Assembly (NCBI GenBank): GCA_035529405.1
Contig: DATKWV010000047.1
Coordinates: forward strand, 1 to 9,986
Source: DATKWV01 sp035529405
GTDB taxonomy: Bacteria; Planctomycetota; Phycisphaerae; Sedimentisphaerales; Anaerobacaceae
Direction: 5' to 3'
Length of the DNA stretch: 9,986 nt
This document shows, one piece after another, positions 1 through 5,890 of this stretch. Every line of letters starts with the position of its first letter. Position 1 is the first letter of the stretch. The notes under the pieces are model-generated. The model was given only the letters and a program-made list of their open reading frames with translations, did not search any database and was not told the DNA's origin. Both the position numbers and the translations under genes were made by a program.

Positions 1-1
1 A

Positions 2-439
2 ACGGTCCGACCAGCGGGACCCGGCAGGGCGTATGTCAGCCCGGTCATAGAAATCAAACCTCCGCAGCGCAAGGTCAGCAGGCCGCAACCGGTACATGCG
101 GCTGTACCGGTGTGGTCGCAAGCCGCACGCCCGGTTCCGCAGCCGCAAATCCCGCAGCAAACGCAGCCGGCACCTTCGCTTATTAACCAGGCGGACCTGA
201 CCAGACCCATCGAGGAAACCATCGAGTCCGTGACTGAGCCGCTTGCGGCACTGGAGACTAAACTACCGGGTCTTCTTGACACAGCTAAGCCAGCCGGTGC
301 GGTGCAGCGGTTGTTTGACAAGCGTGTTGCTCTCAGGGACCCGCTCGATGTTAAACGGGCGATTATTTTGACGGAGATTCTCGGCAGGCCGACCGCGCTT
401 CGCGGCCCCGGCCACGGCGCCATCGGCCTTGCACTGTAG
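2..439 (+). CDS. C-terminal part of a proline-rich protein of unknown function (5' end outside the window)
   Basis: The frame is open from base 2 to the stop at 439, giving 145 visible residues, so the true start lies upstream. A GTG at 110 is in frame, but the reading frame and the proline-rich composition continue unbroken before it, so I treat it as internal. The first 60 or so residues are rich in Pro, Gln, Val and Ala (for example PVPQPQIPQQTQPAPS) and look like an extended linker. The rest is more regular: a predicted helix around IEETIESVTEPLAALETKL, then DPLDVKRAIILTEILGRPTALR, a compact C-terminal segment that could be a small folded domain or docking peptide. No catalytic motif, signal peptide or membrane segment is visible in this part. 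I do not recognise the family. It is the last gene before the AT-richer accessory segment. Confidence 0.65.
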   Translation, partial: TVRPAGPGRAYVSPVIEIKPPQRKVSRPQPVHAAVPVWSQAARPVPQPQIPQQTQPAPSLINQADLTRPIEETIESVTEPLAALETKLPGLLDTAKPAGAVQRLFDKRVALRDPLDVKRAIILTEILGRPTALRGPGHGAIGLAL

Positions 440-461
440 CAGTTTTAGCCGTTAACCGCGA

Positions 462-492
462 CCAAACGGGGCGGAAATAATCAAAATTTGCC
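462..492 (+). repeat. Copy R1 of the shared AT-rich upstream element
   Basis: This 31-bp stretch contains AATAATCAAAATTTGCC and matches the elements at 991-1020 (forward) and 2335-2364 (reverse). Over the 30-bp core it differs from the reverse copy at one position. All three copies end one base before a candidate -35 hexamer. Here similarity to the other copies stops at the end of the element, unlike copies R2 and R3, which share their whole upstream regions. Confidence 0.8.
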
Positions 493-493
493 G

Positions 494-522
494 TTGCTAA
501 AAGGCACGCCTCCGGATATTCT
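494..522 (+). promoter_or_regulatory. Candidate sigma70-type promoter of the 561-878 gene
   Basis: TTGCTA (494-499) and TATTCT (517-522) are separated by exactly 17 bp, each matching 4 of 6 consensus bases. The -35 starts one base after the conserved AT-rich element, the same geometry as in the two stronger promoters at 1022 and 2333. That shared geometry, more than the hexamers themselves, supports the call. The leader would be about 30 nt and contain the AGGGAG site. Confidence 0.5.
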
Positions 523-560
523 TTGCCTGTTTCACAAAGCTTTTATTAGGGAGTGTGGAT

Positions 561-878
561 ATGCGCGAAGCAGGCCAGCCAGACAACCAACGTTGCGAAA
601 ACTGTAAGCACGCCTCCGAACCGGCGCCTCCCGTATACGACGCAGGGCCAGAGTATTTTTGTAGGCTTAACCACATTGCCTGGGACCCGGACTACTGGTG
701 CCACAAGTGGGAACCGAAAGAAAATCCCAAACGACAGGAAATATCCAGCCAATACCTTAAGACCGACCCCGATACCAAACTGATACCTTGGCTTAAGTCG
801 TCCTGGCATATTAGATTGTTGGCAGCTGTTTTGGTTATATTAGGATTGCTTCACTTGATACGTAGTTGCTCCCCCTGA
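561..878 (+). CDS. Small Cys4 protein with a C-terminal membrane anchor, function unknown
   Basis: This encodes 105 residues. I chose ATG 561 because AGGGAG (548-553) lies 7 nt upstream; the GTG at 555 is too close to that site. The N-terminal domain has C12-x2-C15-x18-C34-x12-C47-x2-W50, with the last part reading PDYWCHKW. Four cysteines in this pattern suggest bound metal, either structural zinc or an iron-sulfur cluster. The ending W-C-x2-W and the Cys spacing resemble the cluster motif of high-potential iron-sulfur proteins, but the usual Gly before the aromatic residue is absent, so this is only a hypothesis. A polar linker follows, then one hydrophobic segment (about 82-97, LLAAVLVILGLLHLI) at the extreme C-terminus. 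Basic residues precede the segment (WLKSSWHIR), suggesting a tail anchor with the Cys domain in the cytoplasm. The Cys domain resembles the C-terminal tail of the 1077-1568 product, and both genes follow the same upstream element. The family is not recognised. Confidence 0.75.
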   Translation: MREAGQPDNQRCENCKHASEPAPPVYDAGPEYFCRLNHIAWDPDYWCHKWEPKENPKRQEISSQYLKTDPDTKLIPWLKSSWHIRLLAAVLVILGLLHLIRSCSP

Positions 879-882
879 AAAC

Positions 883-1076
883 GCACGAGGACGCCGTATA
901 AACGCCGAACGCCTGCCGGTAGGGGCCTTGCGTACCCTGCAGACAAGGCAAGACGCCCGTTAAATCCGCCAGGCAAAAAATCAACACAATCAAACAGGGC
1001 GAAAATAATCAAAATTTGCCTTTGACAATTCGTCCAAATTCGACTTTGATATACCCAAAAACGGAGCACGATATTT
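883..1076 (+). repeat. Inverted duplication arm R2: 194-bp upstream region of the 1077 gene
   Basis: This intergenic region is homologous over its whole length to the reverse complement of 2278-2470. Each arm ends at its gene's start codon, at 194 and 193 bp. The outer part (883-960) is moderately similar, for example GCACGAGGACGCCG against GCACCAGGACGCCG. The inner part, 979-1032, matches 2323-2376 at 53 of 54 positions. It includes element copy R2 (991-1020) and the promoter. A weak hairpin, GCCTTG (925-930) with CAAGGC (944-949), is present only in this arm and has no T-run. Confidence 0.85.
1022..1050 (+). promoter_or_regulatory. Promoter of the 1077 gene, perfect -35
   Basis: A perfect TTGACA (1022-1027) is followed by a 17-bp spacer and TTTGAT (1045-1050, 4 of 6 consensus bases). 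The AT-rich element AATAATCAAAATTTGCC ends one base upstream of -35, where an UP element or activator site would sit. GGAG (1063-1066) lies 10 nt before ATG 1077. The same arrangement is mirrored at 2305-2333. Confidence 0.75.
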
Positions 1077-1568
1077 ATGGCTGCTGTAAAGGATTGGGTA
1101 AATTGGGTTTGGCCTATAGGCAAACGACTTGTGAAAGCCATACGGCGTGAAAAAAATCAGCCATCTGTAGCACACAATGTAGCACACAATGTGAACGCCC
1201 ACGAAAATGCAAAGGTCATATTCCACAACACCTATAACTTCATTAACGCACCAAACACCACACCTGAAGACCAGGCTAAAGCTATCGCCGCTGCGTCTTC
1301 CCTGTTAGCTTATTCTGGTACATCCGGCCTCGATCTTACACACCTTGACCCGAAGCTAAAACAGCACCTTAAGAAATGGACTCAGCACGCACTACAAGAA
1401 CTCCCTGATGAGGTGCGTTCGCCTGCTTTCTGCGATGCGTCCTCAGCGCTGATGCACGACATAACAACAGAAAGCTGCAAGAACTGTGCTAACGCCGATG
1501 GTGTGGGCTGCCCGATACAGCAGCCAAGAACTCCAGATTGGTGGTGCGCCAAGTGGCGGGCAGAATAG
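1077..1568 (+). CDS. Unknown small protein: amphipathic N-terminal helix and C-terminal Cys4 tail
   Basis: This encodes 163 residues from ATG 1077, with GGAG 10 nt upstream. The N-terminus (NWVWPIGKRLVKAI) reads as a basic, aromatic amphipathic helix that might touch membrane. It is homologous to the N-terminus of the reverse gene at 2277 (NWFLRIGKSLATAL), and the match is visible at DNA level. The middle is helical and charged, with no known motif. Similarity returns around residues 107-121 (LQELPDEVRSPAFCD). The last 30 residues carry C134-x2-C137-x7-C145-x11-C157-x2-W160, ending PDWWCAKW, a probable metal-binding knuckle also seen in the 561-878 product. The reverse paralogue lacks this tail. 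A 12-bp perfect tandem repeat (1167-1190) encodes a duplicated AHNV. I see no signal peptide or enzyme motif. The function is unknown; existence as a gene is well supported by promoter, ribosome site and paralogy. Confidence 0.8.
   Translation: MAAVKDWVNWVWPIGKRLVKAIRREKNQPSVAHNVAHNVNAHENAKVIFHNTYNFINAPNTTPEDQAKAIAAASSLLAYSGTSGLDLTHLDPKLKQHLKKWTQHALQELPDEVRSPAFCDASSALMHDITTESCKNCANADGVGCPIQQPRTPDWWCAKWRAE
1167..1190 (+). repeat. 12-bp perfect tandem duplication inside the 1077 gene
   Basis: GTAGCACACAAT occurs twice in direct succession and is in frame, so a copy gain or loss would add or remove four residues without a frameshift. The result is the peptide VAHNVAHNV just after the N-terminal helix. 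No counterpart is visible in the paralogue. Confidence 0.9.
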
Positions 1569-1815
1569 AATTTGTCTTGACAGGGGTATAAAATTCTTTT
1601 GAAAAAGGGGCTAAGGATTTTTTTGCACGAGACCGAACGTCTCATAATATATGTTATGTTTCATTCAGCAACAGAATCAAAGTCGCTTTAACCCCTTTTA
1701 GGCCGTGATATTTAAGCCCCAATGCGTCCTGATAATGTCACTGTAAACATAACTTTCGGCTTACCGGACGTTCCGTCCAGCAACGTCATTTTTTTACAAA
1801 TACTTTTCCACTCTG
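1569..1815. other. AT-rich spacer between the convergent paralogues, no gene seen
   Basis: No open frame here has a start site or composition worth calling. The two outer edges are related: bases after the forward stop (AATTTGTCTTGACAG and following) resemble, in reverse complement, bases across the reverse stop (AATTTCCTTGACAG). This extends the paralogy beyond both coding ends. An imperfect inverted repeat, AAAAGGGGCTAAGG (1603-1616) against 1686-1699, matches at 12 of 14 positions. Small hairpins occur at 1629-1643 (GAGAC/GTCTC) and 1766-1778 (GGACG/CGTCC). None has a convincing T-run, so how transcripts from both sides end is unclear. Confidence 0.5.
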
Positions 1816-2277
1816 TCAAGGAAATTGTACTAGGAAGGCCTCTTCACACAATCCGTGAAGGTCTGGTAAACGGAAATAGTCTGGCTGGAGTTCCTGTATT
1901 TTTGCAAGTGCAGTGTGGGCCCTATTTCGGAATCCGAAACAATCTCCACGATTGAATACACCTTGTGAAAAGAGCTCTTCTGCGATGCACACTGCGACGA
2001 GAAGCTCATCAAGCAGAAGAGTATAATCCGTAATGGTTATTTCGGCATCTTTTGTGATTGCCTGATAGTGGCGACCTGCGACCGTGTTCCCTTCCTTAAC
2101 CTGGAGATAGAAACTGTTAAAGATAGCCTGCGCGTGGTCGGCGAGTTTCAGTTCACACCTTGTAGATTCGTGATTGCCTGGAGTGCTGGCGTGGTTTAGG
2201 AGCCATTTACCCAGGGCTGTCGCAAGGGATTTGCCTATACGTAAAAACCAATTCCCCATAGCATTTGTCGTGCCCAT
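1816..2277 (-). CDS. Unknown small protein, paralogue of the 1077-1568 product without the Cys4 tail
   Basis: This encodes 153 residues. The frame can extend to 2316, but that longer start would lie inside the promoter. ATG 2277, reading MGTTNAMGNWFLRIGKSL, corresponds in position to the forward paralogue's start and has a GGAG site about 9 nt upstream. The N-terminal helix (NWFLRIGKSLATAL) and the ADHAQAIFNSFY stretch align with NWVWPIGKRLVKAI and NAHENAKVIFHNTY of the paralogue. The central part is largely diverged. Near the end, KIQELQPDYFRLPDLHGLCEEA aligns with LQELPDEVRSPAFCDASSA. The protein then stops after FLVQFP, just where the paralogue continues into its Cys4 tail. It has scattered single cysteines but no paired CxxC. 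No enzyme motif, signal peptide or clear transmembrane segment is seen. The function is unknown. Confidence 0.75.
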   Translation of the reverse strand: MGTTNAMGNWFLRIGKSLATALGKWLLNHASTPGNHESTRCELKLADHAQAIFNSFYLQVKEGNTVAGRHYQAITKDAEITITDYTLLLDELLVAVCIAEELFSQGVFNRGDCFGFRNRAHTALAKIQELQPDYFRLPDLHGLCEEAFLVQFP

Positions 2278-2470
2278 AAAGACCGTGCTCCTTTTTTTTC
2301 GTATATTGAAGTCCAATTTGAGCGAATTGTCAAAGGCAAATTTTGATTATTTCCGCCCTGTTTGATTGTGTTGATTGTTTGCCCGTCCGTTTTACCTGCC
2401 GTTTTTCGTTGTTTCAGGGCATCAGATAGCCTACCGCCTGGAGTTCGGCTGCTGTGCGGCGTCCTGGTGC
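2278..2470 (-). repeat. Inverted duplication arm R3: 193-bp upstream region of the 2277 gene
   Basis: This is the mirror image of 883-1076. The best-conserved block, 2323-2376, matches 979-1032 at 53 of 54 positions and includes element copy R3 (2335-2364). The outer part, up to the rc-GCACCAGGACGCCG match at 2470, is less similar but colinear. The arm lies immediately downstream of the TPR gene, which is on the same strand. Confidence 0.85.
2305..2333 (-). promoter_or_regulatory. Promoter of the 2277 gene, perfect -35
   Basis: Read on the reverse strand, TTGACA (2333-2328) and TTCAAT (2310-2305) are separated by 17 bp. The AT-rich element lies one base upstream of -35, as at 1022 and 494. 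A short leader with an AAAAGGAG-type ribosome site follows before ATG 2277. Confidence 0.75.
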
Positions 2471-2525
2471 GGGCAGGGATAAACGCGATTCAGGCAAATC
2501 GGCGATTCCCAGGTATGTGTGAGGG

Positions 2526-4139
2526 TCACTGGGTTTGGCCGTCCCGCGGGGCGCCCATGGCGGCGCTTACGGTTTCTGCCAGGTTCTCCCATGCGACTGC
2601 GGCCGTGTCTAAAAGGCCGAGATTCTGCAGAGTTATCGATATGTTGACAGTCGCGTCGGTGGCGGTGAGGTTGGCATCCATCGTATTACGCAGATTCAGC
2701 AGGGACGACGCAAAGGTCAGCTTGTCACAATATAACAGCGCTGTCCTGTAGTGAAGGTCGAGCGTTTGGGCGTCAAGAGGTTCCGGTTGCGGCAGCTTCT
2801 CAAGCGCGCGGTTGTGATGGTTGGTTTCAAACAGGCACACGGCCAGTTTTGCTGCGGCCCTTGTGTAGGTCGGATTTATCCGCAGGGATACGCTCAGGTG
2901 GTCGATGGCGTTATTGAATCGGCCGGCGGCAGCCGACAGTACGGCCAGCCTGTAGTGCACGTCCGGGTCATAGGGACGAATTGCGGCGTGGCGCTGGTGG
3001 GCGTTGATTGCGAGCTTTATAAGGGCATTGTGGTCGCCCTGGGCGGGTTCGTGGGCGGCTATTGTGCCGGCGCTGAGGATTTTCAGGGCCGCCGCTTGGG
3101 CAAAAAGGAAGGTGCTGTTGGCATCAATCGCAGCGGCCAGCGATAACAGGCCAAGCGCTTCGTGGGGCTGGCCGGTGAGTTTGTGCGCAACGGCCAGGCC
3201 TATATAGGCGTCCACTATCTGGTCGTTTATGACAACGGCGGTGGTGAATTGCCGCCCTGCCTGCTGTTCGGACTGCAGGTGCATGTACTGAGTGCCCAGC
3301 TTTATGGCGGCCTCGAGATAGTGAGGACTTATACGGCTTGCCCTTTCGTATTCTGCGGTGGCCTCTGGGACAGCACCGATCATATTCAATACGTCAGCGT
3401 GCCTGACTATAAGGTCAACTCTTTCGCAGTGTTCGGTGAGGATGTCCTGCAGCTTTTCGGCGGCCTGGTCAAGCCGGCCTTCGGCGATAAGCTGCTCGAC
3501 TTCCTGGTCATGCTGGTAGAAGTTGTCGGGCTGGATGAGAATGGCGGTGTTGAGCATTTCAATGGCGGCGTTATATTGACCTGCGGCTATATAAAGATAG
3601 CCGAGCATCAGCAGTGTCGGCAGGTCATCAGGGTATTCGTTTCGCAAAAGCTCGTATTCGGATATGGTTTTTTCGAGCTGGCCGTTTTTAAAATAAATGG
3701 CTGCAAGCCTTTGTCGCGGCGGCTGGAGATAGTTTTTGAATTTCAGGCAATCCTGGTAGAACTGGACGGCCTCGTCCTGGCGGCCCAGCCGTTCGCAGCA
3801 ATGTCCGAGGGCGTACAGGGCCATAGTATTGCTGGGCTGTCTCGAATACACCGGCATCAGTTCATCGAAGGCACTTTGCAGCCGACCCATATCGAGGTAT
3901 ATGGCTGCCGACAGCATCCGGGCGTACAGACAATCGGAATTTGTAAAAAGATAACCCCTGAGACGCTCAAGGGCCGTATCGGCTTTGCCGGTATTCAAAA
4001 GCTGAATGATTTCGTTCAGCTGCTGTAATTGTTCGCGGGCTGTTTGGTGTTTTAGGGCACTGGTGTTCAGCCAGTGCAGAATCAGGTCAGCGGTATTTAC
4101 CGTTATGGCCTTGCCCAGGATTTCGAGTAATTTACCCAT
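2526..4139 (-). CDS. Large tetratricopeptide-repeat (TPR) protein
   Basis: This encodes 537 residues from ATG 4139, with an AGGGG-like ribosome site about 10 nt upstream. From about residue 70 onward there are roughly ten TPR-type helix pairs. Clear examples are ALYALGHCCERLGRQDEAVQFY, LLMLGYLYIAAGQYNAAIEML and HYRLAVLSAAAGRFNNAIDHL, with the usual small residue at position 8 and Ala at 20. Several end in the Pro-containing turn (IQPDN, ISPHY, INPTY). TPR arrays are protein-binding scaffolds; no catalytic domain is attached. The N-terminus (MGKLLEILGKAITVNTADLILHWLN) is mildly hydrophobic but not a clear signal peptide or transmembrane helix. It faintly resembles the N-terminal helix of the small gene at 2277. 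The protein is probably cytoplasmic. It stands alone, divergent from the oxidoreductase operon and upstream of the accessory segment, so context gives no partner. Confidence 0.88.
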   Translation of the reverse strand: MGKLLEILGKAITVNTADLILHWLNTSALKHQTAREQLQQLNEIIQLLNTGKADTALERLRGYLFTNSDCLYARMLSAAIYLDMGRLQSAFDELMPVYSRQPSNTMALYALGHCCERLGRQDEAVQFYQDCLKFKNYLQPPRQRLAAIYFKNGQLEKTISEYELLRNEYPDDLPTLLMLGYLYIAAGQYNAAIEMLNTAILIQPDNFYQHDQEVEQLIAEGRLDQAAEKLQDILTEHCERVDLIVRHADVLNMIGAVPEATAEYERASRISPHYLEAAIKLGTQYMHLQSEQQAGRQFTTAVVINDQIVDAYIGLAVAHKLTGQPHEALGLLSLAAAIDANSTFLFAQAAALKILSAGTIAAHEPAQGDHNALIKLAINAHQRHAAIRPYDPDVHYRLAVLSAAAGRFNNAIDHLSVSLRINPTYTRAAAKLAVCLFETNHHNRALEKLPQPEPLDAQTLDLHYRTALLYCDKLTFASSLLNLRNTMDANLTATDATVNISITLQNLGLLDTAAVAWENLAETVSAAMGAPRDGQTQ

Positions 4140-4196
4140 CGGCCAGCCCCTGACAAAATCGAAGTCGTTCGACCGAAAGCCGGTAGATATAAGAAA

Positions 4197-4363
4197 TTTG
4201 CTACCCGCCTCTATGGACAGGTATCGACAGGATTTTTGCCGGTGTTAAGGTATGTTTGGGGTAATAGTTTTTTTGAGGGCAGATTCGGCCTTTTATTGTG
4301 GCGGTTCTGTTTGATGTAGGGTTTGTTCCAGTTGTAAAAGCGGATGAGCGGATTTTGCTACCC
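4197..4363. repeat. Pair of 10-bp direct repeats in the divergent intergenic region
   Basis: TTTGCTACCC occurs at 4197-4206 and 4354-4363, and the match extends to 12 of 13 with the next three bases. Both lie between the divergent TPR gene and the oxidoreductase operon. They could be regulator half-sites, but two copies 157 bp apart may also be chance. Confidence 0.35.
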
Positions 4364-4389
4364 CCCTGCCGGAGTTTTGTGTTTAATGC

Positions 4390-4418
4390 TTGAACCTGCC
4401 GAAATATTTCGATATTTT
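4390..4418 (+). promoter_or_regulatory. Candidate promoter with a palindromic operator for the oxidoreductase-ThuA operon
   Basis: TTGAAC (4390-4395) and TATTTT (4413-4418) are 17 bp apart, each 4 of 6 to consensus. The spacer holds a perfect 12-bp palindrome, CGAAATATTTCG (4400-4411), filling most of the space between the hexamers. A repressor bound there would block RNA polymerase. The implied leader is about 65 nt and contains a small GCCCG/CGGGC hairpin (4434-4438 with 4452-4456). No regulator gene is adjacent. The rest of 4140-4489 shows nothing I can name. Confidence 0.5.
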
Positions 4419-4489
4419 CAGTGGGATTGCAAGGCCCGGATGCGTCCTGTACGGGCTATACCGAATCAGGGGATTTTGAGGGCTTTACG

Positions 4490-5857
4490 ATGACACTGAA
4501 TATGGGTCGGCGCCGGTTCGTGACAAAAGCAACCAGGCTGACAGCGGCAGCAATTGGTTTTCCTTATATAGTCAGTTCGAAGGCGCTGGGCACAAACGCC
4601 CAAACGGCGGCAGGCGAACGGATAACGGTGGGCTGTATCGGGGCAGGTCCGCAGGGCTGCGCAGTAATGCGTGGTTTTCTTTCCCAAAGTGACGCGCAGG
4701 TCGTTGCGGTCTGCGACGTCAAGACCGACCGGCTGGACATTGCCGGTAAGCTTGTTGAGCAAACGTACCAGCACAAAGGCTGCGCTAGATATGGTGACTG
4801 GCGCCAGGTCATGGGCCGCAGTGACATTGACGCGGTTGTCATAGCCACGCCCGACCACTGGCACGTGCCTATCGCGATGTCGGCTGCACGGGCGGGCAAG
4901 GATATGTATGTGGAAAAGCCGCTGGGTATGAGTGTGTATGAGGCGCAGGTGCTGCGGGCAACAATAAAGAAATACGGCCGGGTATTTCAGTTCGGCACAC
5001 AACAGCGGTCGGACGCGAATTTCCGCTTTGCCTGCGAACTGGTTCGCAATGGTCGTATAGGCAGGCTTCGTACCATAAACGTGTGGTCGCCGGGCAGCGT
5101 GGCGGGCGGGTCGACAGTTCCGGCGCCAGTACCGGCAGGAATAGACTACCAGATGTGGCTGGGGCCTGCGCCGTTTTCGCCTTATACCGCGGACCGATGC
5201 TCGGAAAAGGCGGACAAGAAAACGTGGTGGTATCATAGCGATTTTTCTCACGGATTTCTGGCAGGGTGGGGTATTCACCCGATGGACATCGGCCTGTGGG
5301 GCGGCGGAAGCGACCTGGGCGGGGTGATAGAAATCGAAGGGCAAGGGACATTTCCGACAGAGGGCGCATGTGATACGGCGACGAAATGGGATGTGGTGTT
5401 CCGGTATGGAAACGGTATAGTGCTGAACTTCAAGGGGCTTGAGATAAAAAGCAACGACAGTGCGGTGCTGAATGTTTCGGCGTTCGGACCGCGGTATGGC
5501 AGAACGACTTTTCACGGCACGGCCTTCGAGGGCAGCGAAGGCTGGGTACACGTGGACCGTTCAGGGATTAACGCATATCCCAAAAGTCTTCTGAGTACGA
5601 CATTCGGGCCTGATGAGATTAGCCTTTACCGCAGTACAGACCATGTGAGGAATTTTCTGGACTGCGTAAAGACCAGGGCCGGGACGATATGCGATATTGA
5701 AAGTTCGGTCCGTTCGGAGATAGCGTGCCATATAAGCAATTTGTGCCTTAAGCTGGGCCGAAAGGTGGTATGGGACAGCCAGAAAGAGTGTTTCATCAAT
5801 GACCAGGCGGCCAACAGGATGCTGCATAAGCCGATAAGAAGTCCGTGGCACTTATGA
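4490..5857 (+). CDS. Tat-exported Gfo/Idh/MocA family NAD(P)-dependent oxidoreductase
   Basis: This encodes 455 residues. The frame is open from 4421, but I place the start at ATG 4490: GAGGG (4478-4482) is 7 nt upstream, and the protein then begins directly with a twin-arginine leader (RRRFVTKA, residues 7-14, then AAAIGFPYIVSSKALG). The Rossmann nucleotide site is GAGPQG (51-56), with D76 after the second strand. TPDHWH (120-125) and EKP (142-144) are family hallmarks; the Lys of EKP is the usual catalytic or substrate-contacting residue. The C-terminal domain has GWGIHPMDIG (259-268), placing H263 and D266 in the substrate pocket. Family members oxidise or reduce sugars, inositols and derivatives; some (GH109) use the cofactor for glycoside cleavage. 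The exact substrate cannot be read here. The neighbour 33 bp downstream encodes a ThuA-containing lipoprotein, so both probably act outside the cytoplasm in one pathway. The layout recalls rhizobial ThuA-ThuB trehalose oxidation. Confidence 0.93.
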   Translation: MTLNMGRRRFVTKATRLTAAAIGFPYIVSSKALGTNAQTAAGERITVGCIGAGPQGCAVMRGFLSQSDAQVVAVCDVKTDRLDIAGKLVEQTYQHKGCARYGDWRQVMGRSDIDAVVIATPDHWHVPIAMSAARAGKDMYVEKPLGMSVYEAQVLRATIKKYGRVFQFGTQQRSDANFRFACELVRNGRIGRLRTINVWSPGSVAGGSTVPAPVPAGIDYQMWLGPAPFSPYTADRCSEKADKKTWWYHSDFSHGFLAGWGIHPMDIGLWGGGSDLGGVIEIEGQGTFPTEGACDTATKWDVVFRYGNGIVLNFKGLEIKSNDSAVLNVSAFGPRYGRTTFHGTAFEGSEGWVHVDRSGINAYPKSLLSTTFGPDEISLYRSTDHVRNFLDCVKTRAGTICDIESSVRSEIACHISNLCLKLGRKVVWDSQKECFINDQAANRMLHKPIRSPWHL

Positions 5858-5890
5858 GACAAACAGATTGAATCAGGAAAGTCAAAGTCC

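Noticed and set aside
440..970. Integron-like cassette array, because of GTTAACC (451-457) and GTTAAAT (959-965) near gene ends
   Set aside because: GTTAACC does not fit the attC core GTTRRRY, no matching inverse core or attC folding arms are seen, and no integrase gene is present.
1577..1592. TTGACA at 1577 followed by TATAAA at 1587 as a promoter
   Set aside because: The spacing is 4 bp and the 17-bp position holds TGAAAA; no gene follows in that direction. The TTGACAG block is shared with the paralogue's 3' flank instead.
1722..1955. Forward open frame overlapping the end of the reverse paralogue
   Set aside because: It has no ribosome site, and overlaps a gene supported by paralogy and promoter.
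979..2376. Inverted repeats as an invertible phase-variation switch
   Set aside because: Both promoters face inward, so inversion would swap which gene sits at which side without turning either off. No recombinase is nearby, and the perfect match is short.
883..2470. Insertion sequence or transposon with the two arms as terminal inverted repeats
   Set aside because: The arms are promoter regions ending at start codons. No transposase motif is visible in either gene and no target-site duplication was found.
3162..4028. A 288-codon forward open frame opposite the TPR gene, plus another at 2751-3146
   Set aside because: They are antisense to well-formed TPR repeats, without a ribosome site or recognisable motif. 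They are shadow frames.
4466..5551. A 361-codon open frame on the reverse strand, opposite the oxidoreductase
   Set aside because: It is fully antisense to a gene with clear family motifs; its translation is rich in Arg, His, Pro and Cys and shows no domain. It is a by-product of codon bias.
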